Source: Acheta domesticus (Eukaryota > Arthropoda > Insecta > Orthoptera > Gryllidae). From it: a stretch of DNA of 64,000 nucleotides. Positions 32,950-43,334 of this stretch are shown here, piece after piece; positions within the stretch are counted from its first letter, which is position 1, and each line of letters opens with the position of its first letter. The notes below the pieces were generated by a model that was not told the origin of the DNA, did not search any database, and saw only the letters and a program-made list of their open reading frames with translations. The stretch is taken from the NCBI GenBank assembly GCA_031308135.1, contig JAHLJT010000631.1:151773425-151837424 (forward strand), in the 5' to 3' direction. The position numbers were made by a program, and so were the translations under genes.

Positions 32950-33364
32950 TAAAGTACCACCAAATGTTAAAGAATCTTTTTCAAAATCTCAAAGCTTCAA
33001 CTAGAACCAGATCGACCAGAGAATATCCATTTTGGAAGAAATCGTACGTATGGTTTAGGCGCTAGCAGTGTTCACAGGCGGACAGACGGACGGACGGACA
33101 GACGGACAGACAGACAGACGGACGTTTTCCTTTCAATTGGATTTTCGGTATCAAGGACCTAGAAAACCGGGTTTCTGGCGACACCACGTGTTAGGGGATT
33201 TTTTTTCTTAATTTAGCAACTGGTTTTATCCACTTTTTCGTTTTCACGGCCCGGCAATTATTTTTTTCCGCCGAAAATTGGCCATTTTTTCGCGCAGCAT
33301 TACATACCTTTCCCTATACTACATATATCTCTCCGTGTATACGTACGTATACGAGAAAGTAAAA
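32950..33364 (+). repeat. Family R right end with (GACG/GACA)n tract and terminal hairpin
   Basis: It resumes as 'aaagtaccaccaaatg', then 'ggtttaggcgctagcagtgt' and an expanded 'gacagacg' tract at 33,078-33,124. Next are 'ggattttcggtatcaagga', 'accacgtgttaggggatttt' and 'cgcgcagcattacatac', and the terminal palindrome 33,306-33,360 that ends 'acgagaaagt' + 'aaaa'. The CR1-like LINE begins directly after. Confidence 0.85.
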
Positions 33365-33365
33365 T

Positions 33366-34812
33366 ATGGCTCTACGATGGGCAACACGGGTTCAGGAGTG
33401 GTTACTCATGCGAAAGTCAGGTAGTCACGCTATTTCAGGATCTAGCAGATGAAATTGACGCGGGCGGGAGAGTAGACGCAGCAGTTATAATTTTTGCCAA
33501 AGCGTTTGATGTCGTTCCACACGATCGGCTAGTACAGAAATAAATGAATTCAGGCATAGATCCCAGGGTGGTGGCGTGGATTAGCGAGTTTCTGCGAGAT
33601 AGAAAACAGAAAGTCCGAATTGGGCAAGAGTTATCTTTCGGGGCAAGCGTTACGTCAGGAATACCACAGGGGAGTGTCATTGGACCCTTTCTGTTTCAAG
33701 CTTTCGTCAATGATCTACCAGCACAATTGACCTCAAATTGCTATTTGCAGACGATTGCATAATATATCGTTGTATTAATTCGAAAAGAGATGAAATTCTG
33801 CAACGGGATCATGATGCGTTATATTACTGGGCGTTATATCACTTTTGGCAGAGGTCTTAATTACAATGAAACATATTACCGTTTAAATAATGACATTATT
33901 CCGAGAGTTTCCTCGTGCAAGTACCTAGGAATTCATTTCGATAGTAAATTAAGTTGGAAAAAACACGTAGATTTTGTTGTAGAGAAAGCCTGGAGATCTT
34001 TGTAATGCGCATCCTAAAAAAGAGTACCGCAAACGCGAGGGAAATTGCTTATTCGCTCTTGTTCGTCCGATAATGGAATATGGAACAATTTGTTGGGATC
34101 CGCACAAGATTATGCAGTGTAAACACTTGGAAAGGATTCAGCATAGGGCAGCTAAATTTACTTTCAGGGACAAGAAAATGGCAGGGTGGGATTCACTCAA
34201 AAACAGGCGATCAGTGGCAAGACTCTGCGCCTTGTATAAGGCTTATAATGGTCATCCAGCTTGGAAAGAAATTAATCGGCGGCTATGTATCCCTAAATAC
34301 ATCAGTAGAGTGGATCACAGGCACATAAAAAATTTAAGACAGCAGAGAACGGATGTCGGGAAATTTTCTTTTACAAATCGAACGATTACGGAATGGAATA
34401 GATTGCCTGCAAAACCTTTGAACCCTTTCCTCAAAGCGTTCAACAGTTTAGGAAATTAATTTCGGGTATTATTAAGTAAATGAGGGAGAATAGTAGGTTA
34501 TACAGCGATGCATAAGTGTTCCATTGTGAAGTGAGGTGTCGTGCAGTGTATAGCAGAGAAATAAGAAGGAAATGTTTTCAGGTCTTAGTGAAGTGAAGTG
34601 CAGTGTGATCCTGATTGTATAAACATTCAGTGCGGAGTTAGAGTATTGATGTTTTTTTTTCTTCCTTTCTTTTTCTTTTCTTTTCTCTCTTAATGTAATT
34701 TAATGTTTATTGAATCAGTCAGTTTTTATATTATTATCATTATTTTACCATTATTATTATTATTACTACTATAATTAGTATATAATTTGCTAGTTATATT
34801 ACCTTAATATTA

Positions 34813-34856
<44 letters not shown>

Positions 34857-34955
34857 GGTATTAGTGTTCTATGTTACTGAGAGACTGTGTATTTTTATGT
34901 TTTTGTAATTAGCTAACACCGGGTTATACTCATTTGCAGTTTAAATAAATCTATT
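33366..34955 (+). pseudogene. CR1-like LINE, 3' half (RT, C-terminal domain, 3' UTR)
   Basis: It opens 'WLYDGQHGFRSGYSCESQVV', the residues following the left half at 26,457. Motif A reads 'VIIFAKAFDVVPHDR', with the usual catalytic Asp before FAKAFD replaced by Ile. Motif B is 'SGIPQGSVIGPFLF'. Motif C survives as 'LFADDCIIYR' but one frame over (33,740-33,770). Then come 'SSCKYLGIHFDSKLSW', 'RPIMEYGTICWDPH', 'ERIQHRAAKFTF', 'RRSVARLCALYKAYNGHPAW' and 'RTDVGKFSFTNRTITEWNRL', ending at 34,459. The 3' UTR has a long (TTA)n tract and ends near 'aaataaatctattt'. There are at least three frameshifts. It belongs to the same family as, and most likely the same insertion as, the 5' half. Confidence 0.85.
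34807..34856. repeat. (TTA)n microsatellite in the CR1-like 3' UTR
   Basis: About 16 TTA/ATT units, preceded by a T-rich 'ttttctttcttttc' region at 34,650-34,690. Confidence 0.95.
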
Positions 34956-35974
34956 TAAGTGTCGTACTTTACCCAAAATACGTTTTAATGGCCTGAAAAT
35001 CACAAAAATACACTTTTAAAGAAATTTCATAGAATCTTCTGGATGGATCCGAAAAAAAGGTTACGAGTGTCAGATTTTTACTGAGACTCCTGATTCAGGA
35101 GACACGTCAAATAATATTTTGTTTGTCTAGATAGGTGAGCCGGTAGTGGATTAACCGGACGGACGGGCAGAGATTGTTCGATCATCAAAAAAGATTTTCG
35201 AAAATAATTTGAATATTCAGCTTTTGAATGAAAAATCCAGACGTCAGTCTTCAGTAGATGATGCTTTACCTCTCTGGTGAAAGCTTTGTAAATTGTAGCA
35301 ACTCCAATTATAACAAACACTTGTGAAAAATTGCATCGTATTTTATAAAAATATACAATGATTTCCACAATTCTAAATACAATCCTAAAACTAATTATCC
35401 TAGCGATTCTAATAACAACAATCCTAAAACATTATGAATTTATAACAAACATTCGTTATCAGAAAGAAAACGGATTTTCACGCAGTGATACATTCAATGT
35501 GATGTACGAGTATGTGATGTAATCATGTAGTAATTATGCTAGTGTCGAACATCCTTGATTTATTATATAGGCAGTATCTTGCATCAGACATGATTAGCGT
35601 GTTCTTTTCATTTTAGATTAAGCAACAATGAAACTCCAATCCAAATAGAGAAAGAAAACAGGGCAAGAAAAACATCCAATCATTGTGTGTCAAAGCGAGA
35701 CGTTTTTGCTTAGACTGATATAATTAGCGATATGTGAGATGCGGTGGGGACACTGAGAGAGAGAGAGAGAGACGCCCGGGTGCCGGCTCAGAGGTCGCAT
35801 TGCTCCTCCCACCTCAACGCTCACGAAAACGCGTTCACCCAAATCGGTTTCTCATTAGTATGGTACTGATTTAAAAATGCCAATTATTCGATCACAATAG
35901 TTATTTCAAGCACGATAAAGTAAAACAAGAGGCCGCCGCGAGATAGAAAGGAAGCGAGAAAAAGTAACAGTTTT
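34956..35974. other. No gene recognised; includes (GA)n at 35,749-35,773
   Basis: An AT-rich stretch with a short (GA)n microsatellite followed by a small GC-rich patch ('acgcccgggtgccggctc'). No coding homology and no clear dispersed repeat. Confidence 0.45.
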
Positions 35975-36310
35975 CAGCGTGCTCTAGCGCCTAAACGATC
36001 TTTTAGAAAATTTGTTAATGTATGCATTTTGTAGTAGATTTTACCTCCTTTAATTTGTAAATGAAAATTGTTTTGATAAAAGGTATAGTTTTGGAGATAT
36101 AAGCAAAAAAACTAAAAACATGGCGTAATCTTAATGGTTTTTTTTGCCATTTTCTTTGTGAAGCCGACATTTGTTGAGGTGGCAAACATCAAATTCCAAT
36201 TCAGCACCCTCAAAAACATATAAAACCGTTGAGAAAAAACTTCCGGAACTTTTTTCTGAATCGGGCCCTTTTGGGTACCAATTGACTGGACTATCATAAA
36301 TTATCTGAAA
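35975..36310 (+). repeat. Dispersed repeat T (inverse copy at 61,165-61,560)
   Basis: Several phrases are the reverse complement of the 61-kb copy: 'cagcgtgctctagcgcctaa', 'tttataaatg/caaatgaaaattgtttt', 'tttggagatataagc', 'gaagccgac.tttgttgaggt', 'ggcaaacatcaaattc', 'agcaccctcaaaaa' and 'ccgttgagaaaaaacttcc'. It is non-coding with strong point divergence. The class is unknown. Confidence 0.6.
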
Positions 36311-36419
36311 AAATCGAGGTGGATGCATTTTGTAATTAATTAATGTATTAATTTGGTAATTTCCTTTAACGATCGGCTGAAATAGCTCGCAGACAACATC
36401 ACTGCCTCTGCAGAATTGT

Positions 36420-36730
36420 TGACCCGGACGTTCTAAGCTTCCAGACCCGATGGTTGCGTATTTTTGATTTTAGCTAGAGCACTCAGTTGAATTCAACCAA
36501 TGTTTGGAGGAGAATTTCAGGGGAATATCGGAGCAGTACCCTCAAAATATCCCGCACACACCAAACGCTGTGTTTCCTTCATCTTCTTTGTATCCTCTCC
36601 CCTTCCGTACGCTTTCTCGACTCTTGTATACACGACTCTTCACATGTCGTGCGATCAGTCGGGAACTTAGAGCTGGAGCGGTGCCTTACTGGGGGACACC
36701 CCTGGAGGTAAAAAAATCACGCCGATGAGA
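36420..36730 (+). mobile_element. SINE family S copy, diverged, + strand
   Basis: The body matches the 49-kb copy: 'ttgaattcaacca.tgt.tgg' (left phrase), 'aggagaatttcaggggaata', 'ggagcagtacc', a pyrimidine-rich 'cttcatcttctttg...ctcccctt' stretch, then 'gagctggagcggtgccttac', equivalent to 'cagctgggacggtacccc' in the other copy. The tRNA-like head is too mutated to show A and B boxes. No coding capacity. Confidence 0.5.
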
Positions 36731-37329
36731 AGATAGGAGCCAGGCCTCACGTACCAGCAGGAGAAGAACACTGCCTTTGCAAGCATTATAATATACTCCC
36801 CACATAAGTGACTAAAATGCTGGAAAAGGCTTAAAGAAAACCAAATGATGTTTTTCTAAAATTTTAGGACCGTAGACTGCTTCATTTAATTATTTTTCTG
36901 TTGAATAACAATTTTCTAGTTAATTTTATTTTTATTTTCTTTGTTATATTTTGTTTCATAAGATTTTCTGAAATAATGTGTAATTTATTATCCTATACCA
37001 AAAACTAGCCACATTTCTGATTTGTAAAATGTACTAACATTGAAAATGTAAGGATAAATTGTTGCGAGTTTTTATTCTTCCTTCTTCAATGAAATAATGA
37101 AAGTTTTGGGGGGGGGAAATACTTTTTTCTCGTGGCAACATGTAGTGCTCATACGCGACCGCTTCTGTGAGTACCAAAGGCGCGCCCGCCGGAAGGTTAA
37201 CAAGACACACAACATTATCAAAGCATGCAAACTCCCAAGCAAACCATTCCCGTATAAATTTTATCAAGAAATATTTCTTCTAAAAGTGATAATCCAATCC
37301 TACTGACTGACTAAACAGAAAACGAGTTC
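36731..37329. other. No feature recognised
   Basis: AT-rich sequence; a 'ggggggg' run at 37,108. No coding or repeat signal beyond that. Confidence 0.4.
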
Positions 37330-39020
37330 GGTGGGTGCGTTTTCTGATGTTTGCGGGTTTAGTGGTGCGTTTAGTGGCGCGTGACGGTTTGTTATACCGA
37401 AGTCCATACCTAGGTCGTCTAAACGATCGTATAAGGACTTCTGGTACGACTTCGGTTGCTGATAGAACAATTGGAACAGTTTTAACTTCCGAAATATGCT
37501 ACTATTTTCTCACTGTATTTGCTATCTCTCGGTGTTTATCAATTTTTGCCTGATATATTGTCATCATGTTGCTGGTATTGACAACTGCAAAATCGATAAA
37601 CCAAACTTTTTTGGCAGGTTTATCCTAGAGCGTAACATCGGGTCTATTGTACTGGTCTGTCAGAATACTGCGGTCCCAGTGCAACTTATGGGACTCGCAA
37701 GCACCGTTTCTGGATGATTGTGGTAGTAAAGTGTATCAGTGTTCCGCAGGAGTCTTGTATTTCCTAGCAAGCTCGGGATGAATGATCCGAGCCACTAGAT
37801 CGTGTCTCGTTTTGTAGTCTGCTGCGGCTAGTGCACCGCAACCCGAAACGATATGCTGGATGGTTTCACGATCTCGCTCACACTCGGCATTCATCACTAG
37901 AGACCGGATTTTTATGTAATTACATATTTTTTGTCTTTCTATCTACCGTTCTCATAACTCGTATCTTGGCGAAACGTCACCGTCCTAAAAAAATATCCAA
38001 TTTTTCATTACATATTTAGTACTATATTACATATTTTACATATTTTGGTATTTTTCCAATATATTTTTTAAATTTTATCAATTTTCTTTTGTGATATACA
38101 TGATTTTTATGAAAAAAGTATTTTTTAAAAATTAGAATTTTTTCCTACATTATTTACAGCCCGGCGCGCTTGCTTCAGTAATCACACAGGCGGGAAGTGA
38201 ACGTCAACGACTGAAATCATTTTCACTTTTAGGTGTGGAATGTTTCATTGACGCCAGTTTTCGTGGTCTTTAACCTTAATTTCCGAGAAACTTTGGCGGT
38301 GCTACACGCTGCTCTGATTGATTGCTTGTCGTAGATATCGCCACTTTTCAACGAGGCCTTCTATTACTGCTAAACTACCTCCTGAATAGTAAAAGATGAA
38401 TTATTACTGACGGGAAAGGCGTGTCTTGGAAAATATGCATTAATTTATGCTCTCAAAAAGGATTTTTTAAATTTGTTTAGGAAGTTTTTGATGAATGTAA
38501 TGTCGAATTACGTAAATTATTAATAATAATTAGTATATTTGAATATTACATATTATATCTGATTTTACATATTTATTACATATTCTCACTATTTTAATTA
38601 CATATTTATGTACATATTTTGACGTTTGATACTACATATTTTTCCGGTCTCTATTCATCACTATGTATTTACGGGTCTTTAATTATATATTTAGGATAGT
38701 TCTTCATTGGGACAACCTGATCTTGGATTGCCAACATAAGACCTTCACTCTGAGGGTACAAATATCCTATACAGAGCCGCCAGTACAGACGACAGTACGA
38801 CAGTACGACATTTCCTTGTCGACATTTGGATTGGTAACTGCAGTAGGATATGCACAGTGGATTTCTGTTTCCAGGAATCCATTTCTTGTTGGAAAGATGA
38901 CTGTTGGATTGATATGGTTTGTTGTTTTAGATTTAGAGGCGTATAGTTATCATCTGCCTGTACGACTACCTTTTGGAGTTGAGAACTATTCGCTTTCCCT
39001 GTAAAATACATTCTCATGGA
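37330..39020 (-). pseudogene. LINE-C: zinc-knuckle and restriction-like endonuclease relic, split by a MITE
   Basis: On the minus strand, 39,020-38,662 ends 'LCIGYLYPQSEGLMLAIQDQ' and 'NYPKYIIKDP', the segment before the zinc knuckle in R2/R4-type LINEs. After the hAT-type MITE, 37,889-37,330 resumes with a C-x-x-C...H...C knuckle ('ETIQHIVSGC'), 'TRHDLVARIIHPELARKY', 'HKLHWDRSILTDQ', 'RPDV' and 'VWFIDFAVV' (the PD...D core of the restriction-like endonuclease), then 'PIVLSATEVVP'. Frameshifts and stops are numerous. It is the same general class as LINE-B but a different lineage (different residues throughout). Removing the MITE rejoins the reading at 'IHSDECR'. Confidence 0.8.
37898..38653. 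mobile_element. 756-bp hAT-type MITE with perfect 8-bp TSD
   Basis: The ends are TAGAGACCGG...CCGGTCTCTA, with inverted similarity continuing ('attttta tgtaattac' against 'gtagtatcaaa'-side bases). The 8-bp repeat TTCATCAC lies at 37,890-37,897 and 38,654-38,661. An 8-bp TSD with TAGAG/CAGNG-like ends is characteristic of hAT. The interior is very AT-rich with repeated 'acatatttt' phrases plus one GC-richer stretch (38,155-38,390). There is no transposase ORF. It sits inside the LINE-C relic. Confidence 0.9.
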
Positions 39021-39030
39021 TATTATCTGC

Positions 39031-39069
<39 letters not shown>

Positions 39070-39135
39070 CTCTAAATCACGACTAAAGTTGTTATGTGTC
39101 AGCTGAATATAAAATCTACTCCAGGTTGCAACCAG

Positions 39136-39845
39136 CTACCTAAGGAGTAGATCTAGGGACTGTCGGTGCCTGTACAATACTTTGCGCAAAATGTGGGCTG
39201 TTCCAAATAAAACTATTTCTTCCACTTCCCAGTCTTTTGAATTACCTGGGAGTTTAGACAAGTTCTTACTCAAATTTTGCGGAACAAATCCCAGAGCTCC
39301 GATGACTATCGGGACGACCTGTGCTTTTACGTCCCACATTAGGCTGATCTCGATTTCCAAACTCTTGTATTTAAGATGTTTCTCTGCCTCCTTGGTAACG
39401 ACGTTTTGATCGCAAGGTACAGCAACATTGACTAGTAAACACGATTTGTTCTCCAAATCCCGGATGACTATATCCGGTTTGTTTGTCGCTATCGTGCGAT
39501 CAGTTCGAATTTGTTGGTCGTACAATATCGTACACAATCCAACAGACGTCACCGGTTTCGGTGAGTGTTCGTACCACTTGGGGCATGTGTTCGGAACTTC
39601 GAGGGCGGTACAGATCTGCCAGTGGAGGTAGCTACATACCCTATCGTGTCTTTTCAAGTATACAGTCTTTGCTAGGATTGGACAAGCTGAGAGAATATGA
39701 TCAATGGTTTCTACGTGTTCCTGACAAATGCGGCATTTATCATCTTGGGAAATTTTGAGAACCGTTTTATCATAATGTCATGTTCTCAAGGCCTGATCTT
39801 GGGCAGCTATTACAAGTGCTTCCGATTCTGGCTCCATTCTTCCCT
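39136..39845 (-). pseudogene. LINE-B zinc knuckle and restriction-like endonuclease
   Basis: 39,845-39,780 ends 'EPESEALVIAAQDQALRT' at a stop. The next frame has the knuckle 'CRICQEHVETIDHILSAC' (~39,735-39,682), then 'KRHDRVCSYLHWQI', 'RTDRTIATNKPDIVIRDLE', 'CLLVNVAVPCDQNV' and 'KYKSLEIEISLMW', ending 'VPIVIGALGFVPQNLSK'. In the family the PD motif is followed by '(I/V)DVAVP'; here Asn replaces that catalytic Asp. The N-to-C order is that of R2/R4-type elements, whose endonuclease nicks a preferred target. Confidence 0.85.
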
Positions 39846-40000
39846 TTTTAAGCCACATAAATGATTGATCTTTATTGATCTGCACCTTGTCCATTCGTTT
39901 CAAATATTGTCCATGGAGTGGTTTGTCTCTCCACGATTTCTTTAACATTTTTTATGTCTCAAATTTCATGTTAAGTAGCATCAGAAGTTCAGTGTCTCTG

Positions 40001-41313
40001 TCATTCTGGGTGTCTTGCATAGTCTTGTTCGCAATGCTTCTTGCTGCACTTACAATGCCTCTTGTTTCCCATTCTTGGGTCAGATTTCATGACCTGCCTC
40101 ATTAGTGGGTCATCTTGATGGCTTACTACATACTTTCCCATTTTCCCGGTTTTTGCATTGTGCCAAGAGGCTTCAATTTGTCTCAGGCCTCTTCCTCCTT
40201 CCTTACGTGACACATAAAGTCTATGTACATGAGCTCGGGGGTGGGCAACATGATGCATTGTAAGCAGTTTTCTGTTTTTTTCGATCCATGATGCGAATTT
40301 CCTGCTCAGTCCAGTCTACTAGTCCGAAACTGTATTTGGCTACAGGCACCGCCAAACTACCTATTGCTGATATTTTATTCCTTGTTTTCAGAGCGGACTG
40401 CAGGACAAGTCTCACTCTTCTATAATACTCCCTGCGAATTCTCTCTTTCATTGTGTCGTTCGAGATGGTCTCACATTCTTCAATGCCCAGATATTTGTAA
40501 GTTTTACCTGGCTCAAGATCTTGAATCACAGTGTGTCTATCAACTTCAATGTTCTCGGACGTGGTCATTTTGCCTCTTTTTAAGTTGGCTTTTGCACACT
40601 TGTCAAGACCATACTTCATGCAGATGTCATTGCTAAAATCATTGATGATCATTGATGAATCAAACTAATGCAAAACAGCAGAGGGGATAGTGAATCTCCT
40701 TGAAAAATTCGCCTGTTAATCTGAATACCTCTTGTTTCTACTACTCCCTTTCCGCTGTGGATTAGTAACCTGGTGCTCCACGACTTCATACTGGCCTTGC
40801 AAAATTCAATAAGTCTAGGATGAAATAGATAGATCTCCAGGGTCTTCAAAATCCAATCGTGTGGTACACTGTCAAAGGCCTTCTGGTAGTCAATCCAAGC
40901 CATGCTTAAATTACGTTTTCGTTCCTTTACATCATTCAAAATTATTTTATTCAGAAGAAAGATTTCCTTACAGCCATAGGAACCTTTACGACATCCTTTC
41001 TGTTCAACTGGCAACAGATGGTTCTTCTCTAGGTGCCTATACATTTTGTCAGCTATGGCTGCAGTTATAAGTTTGTATATTACTGGCAGGCAAGTAATTG
41101 GCCTGTAGTTCTTCGCCAAAGAGCTGATCCTTCTTTGGGTAGCAAATACGTGATGCCGCGAGTGAGCCATTCGGGGAGTTCGTTAGGGTTTTCTAAAATT
41201 TTATTAACAGCCTTTGCAAGATGAGAATGTAATGTTGTTAATTTCTTAATCCAATAAATCTGGATCTTATCAACCCCAGAGGATTTCCAGTTTCCCATAT
41301 TCTTAATTGGCAT
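40001..41313 (-). pseudogene. LINE-B reverse transcriptase with motif C deleted
   Basis: Visible in order: 'GNWKSSGVDKIQIYWIKKL', 'LPEWLTRGITYLLPKEGS', 'NYRPITCLPVIYKLITAAIA', 'LPVEQKGCRKGSYGCKEIFL', motif A 'MAWIDYQKAFDSVPHDW' and motif B 'IFQGDSLSPLLFCISLI'. At 40,650-40,660 the sequence jumps directly to 'SNDICMKYGLDKCAKANLKR', so the stretch that should contain motif C (x-DD) and ~40-60 residues around it is missing. The C-terminal part continues: 'KYLGIEECETISNDTMKERI', 'RVRLVLQSALKTRNKI', then 'HRLYVSRKEGGRGLRQIEAS' at 40,230-40,150. RT activity would be abolished. Confidence 0.85.
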
Positions 41314-42529
41314 AGGTCCTCTTTCGAGAATTCTTGAACATGTTCCACTGATTCCACGAGTCCATTGGCAGCATAAACTTCAGATTGGAGCCACGATGCG
41401 TCTGATCTGGTTGTAGGATTGTAGGATCTGGTTTCCTCGGTCCTTTCCTTTCCTGCCCAAAATGTTTCGACGTCATTTTTTGAAGGAGGGGCAGCATTGC
41501 CATTCGGTTTTTTAGTCAGACTGCGATAGAATCTCCTCGCGTCTGTTTCAAACAACCGGTTCTGTACACGGAAATCGATTCTACGTTTGTACCGTCTTAT
41601 TCGTTGAGCCTATGCTTGGATTTTCTCTTTTAGCTTTTCAGCTATCATTAGCCTTGTTGTGTCATTGTCAATTAGGTATTTTTGTTCAACATGGAGTATT
41701 TTTTGTTGAACTATATACGTGTGGTTTGACTTAGAAAATGCCTCGGCTAGGAGTGATATTTCACGCCGTGTGTCGGCTATCCATTTCATAATTCTTTTCA
41801 TCCGTGATGGTACGGAGCTTTTTACTCTGTCTGGCTCTCGGCCATCGGTGTTCTTGGCTGGCCCCAAGATTATCTGAGATACTAGCCATCCAGTTGCATA
41901 CACGATGTGATTGATTTCAGTAATATCTAGATCTCTACTTGAGGTCTGTATAACCTCATTTAAGACAGAATTCGCTGTTACTCTCACTCTCTTAGCTTTA
42001 GCATTTTCGTAAATTCTCCCCAAACGGTGCACGAGATTCGAATGGAAGTAGAGGAACTCGTTCTAACTCGCGTCGGAGGAGGTCCCGCATCATGTCCTTA
42101 TCGTGTGACTCATGGCCAGATGAATTTTCACCACTCACGGATGTTTCATTTTCATATTCGTCGTTGACTGGCAAGCTTCTTTGAATCCAGGGTAGGTCTC
42201 ATATCTGGGTTCCACTCTCTCCATATCTTAAAAACTTCTATTTCTGAGCCCCCATTTTTCGCTTTGGAATAGTAAAAGCACAACATCACCTCCTTTAATT
42301 CATCCCGTGTCCATTTCTGACGATGGTTTCGAGCTACTGCCGGCTCTGGGTCCCTGGGTCTAACTTCCGTTGGATGGCCAGATGTCGACAAGGTGACATT
42401 AGCTCGGTTTCTGAGCAGGTATGGGACATTGGTAGAACAAGGCACGTTAAGGTTCATTACATTGCTTGTTCTATTCATTTTGCTCATTGGTTTCAAGTGA
42501 AGATTCGCAGGTAGCAAATTCGAGTTCAC
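41238..42529 (-). pseudogene. LINE-B N-terminal region
   Basis: 42,529-42,152 contains 'KWTRDELKEVMLCFYYSKAK' and ends 'KLASQRRI', a Myb-like/basic segment seen at the start of this LINE type. The open frame begins at a GTG; the first ATG in frame is ~42,484. 42,032-41,610 and 41,555-41,238 ('NRLFETDARRFYRSLTKK', 'NDVETFWAGKE') form the region before the RT. At least three frame interruptions separate the pieces. The N-terminal part probably binds DNA; that is inferred from relatives. Confidence 0.7.
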
Positions 42530-42849
42530 AGATCACACTTAACCTTTGGGTTGTTTCCTGCGATCCGTTACTGCGACCCATAGTGGCCTCGGGGCATCCC
42601 CCGCAGGGCCCTGCAAGGGGTCCCTCCGATCGCCAGTCGGCATTACTAAACCCTACGGGATTTTCACTGACTGCTGAAGGCAGCCACCTTCGCTGGCTAA
42701 TGCAAGGTTCGGGCCTCCACTCTAATCAGTGGCCTAGTGTGCCAACCCAGTTTCTCTCCTGTACCCTCCATGGGCCGATAACAGGATGTCCAAAGGTTCA
42801 TGACCCTTCCCTCTCTCCTTACTTCCCACTCTCCTCAAAATGGAGTACT

Positions 42850-42992
42850 TCTTCGTCGGACCCCTCACCTTCAACCTACTCTGCAAGGGAGGTCCTACCA
42901 GTAGCTAGGCTACCACTGACATAGCTCTCAGGGTCATGGGGGTACTCAAGCTCCACCACCAACTGCAAGGTCGTGTACTCCCTAGGTGGAGT
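42850..42992 (-). promoter_or_regulatory. LINE-B 5'-terminal structured module, same design as LINE-A
   Basis: The first seven bases CTCCACC pair with GGTGGAG at 35-41; a 3-bp ACC/GGT stem lies inside next to the closing strand. Then 'cttgagtaccccc', stem TGAC/GTCA, stem GTAGC/GCTAC, 'tactggtagg', and CTCCCT, which can pair with AGGGAG at 9-14. Single-stranded phrases are shared with LINE-A ('ttgagt.c.cc.atga', 'ctgag.gct', 'ctactggtagg'), while stem sequences differ yet stay complementary. Candidate self-cleaving or otherwise functional RNA; see findings. Confidence 0.45.
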
Positions 42993-43035
42993 TGTTGTTG
43001 TTATTATTATTATTATAATTATTATTATAGTTGTT
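42993..43035. repeat. (TTG)n/(TTA)n microsatellite at the LINE-B 5' junction
   Basis: 'gttgttgttgttattattattatt' type sequence directly flanks the LINE-B 5' end. The (ATT)n at 39,030-39,068 is its counterpart on the other side. Confidence 0.9.
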
Positions 43036-43084
43036 TTAATTAGTATTCCAAAAGTTTTACTTTTTTAATTACTGTTCAAATAAT

Positions 43085-43185
43085 TAATTGCCTCAGCCGG
43101 GAATCGAATCCGGATCTCCCGGTATACGCGTTCTAACAGCTTCAGCTGCCCAGTCAACTCTTCGCACAGCCTTTAGTATATCAGA
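43085..43185 (-). mobile_element. tRNA-like SINE head, minus strand
   Basis: On the minus strand 'cagctgaagctgttagaacg' (A-box-like) is followed, after ~20 bases, by 'ggattcgattcccgg' (B box, close to GGTTCGANNCC). No folded tRNA with a CCA end or plausible anticodon arm is convincing, so a tRNA-derived SINE or tRNA relic is likelier than a functional tRNA gene. Confidence 0.4.
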
Positions 43186-43334
43186 GCCTGTGTGGCATTT
43201 ACACTTAACATTTCACCACCTGATCACACTTACAAGACAACAATAGCAGGTAAAATGTTTCCCACTTCACAATTAACAACTCCCATAGCTACTTAGCAGA
43301 AGTAATGTTTCAAATATGGGACTATTGAAAGAAT

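Larger units (their letters stand above)
26458..33365 (+). mobile_element. 6.9-kb composite insertion (family R plus nested elements) in the CR1-like LINE
   Basis: The left edge carries family R's left terminus ('gtggtgctacagaatggcac', 26,458) and the right edge its right terminus hairpin ('cgagaaagtaaaa', 33,364). Within it sit a full RTE-like LINE (26,683-30,695) and a mariner-type MITE (31,684-32,947), each replacing nothing but interrupting family R. On both sides the CR1 RT resumes without loss: 'KEWEIE' on the left, 'WLYDGQHGFRSGYS' on the right. A 'ta' on the left and 'taaaata' on the right may represent a TA target, but this is not proven. Insertion order: CR1 oldest, then R, then LINE and MITE. 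Confidence 0.7.
39030..42992 (-). mobile_element. LINE-B: Dong/R4-like LINE between (TAA)n tracts
   Basis: A minus-strand element of ~3.96 kb: structured 5' UTR (42,992-42,530), one long ORF now broken into many frames (42,529-39,136), short 3' UTR and an (AAT)n tail at 39,068-39,030. The ORF order is Myb-like N-terminus, RT, C-x2-C-x8-H-x4-C knuckle, then a PD-(D) restriction-like endonuclease. Both flanks are TAA-type microsatellite (42,993-43,035 upstream). Members of the R4 clade such as Dong are known to insert into TAA repeats, which fits. The copy is dead: frameshifts, a deletion over RT motif C and a catalytic substitution. Confidence 0.85.

Noticed and set aside
33078..33124. CRISPR-like or regulatory array of 'gacagacg' units
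   Set aside because: It is a simple local expansion of the 'ggacagacggac' phrase found in every family R copy; units are contiguous without spacers.
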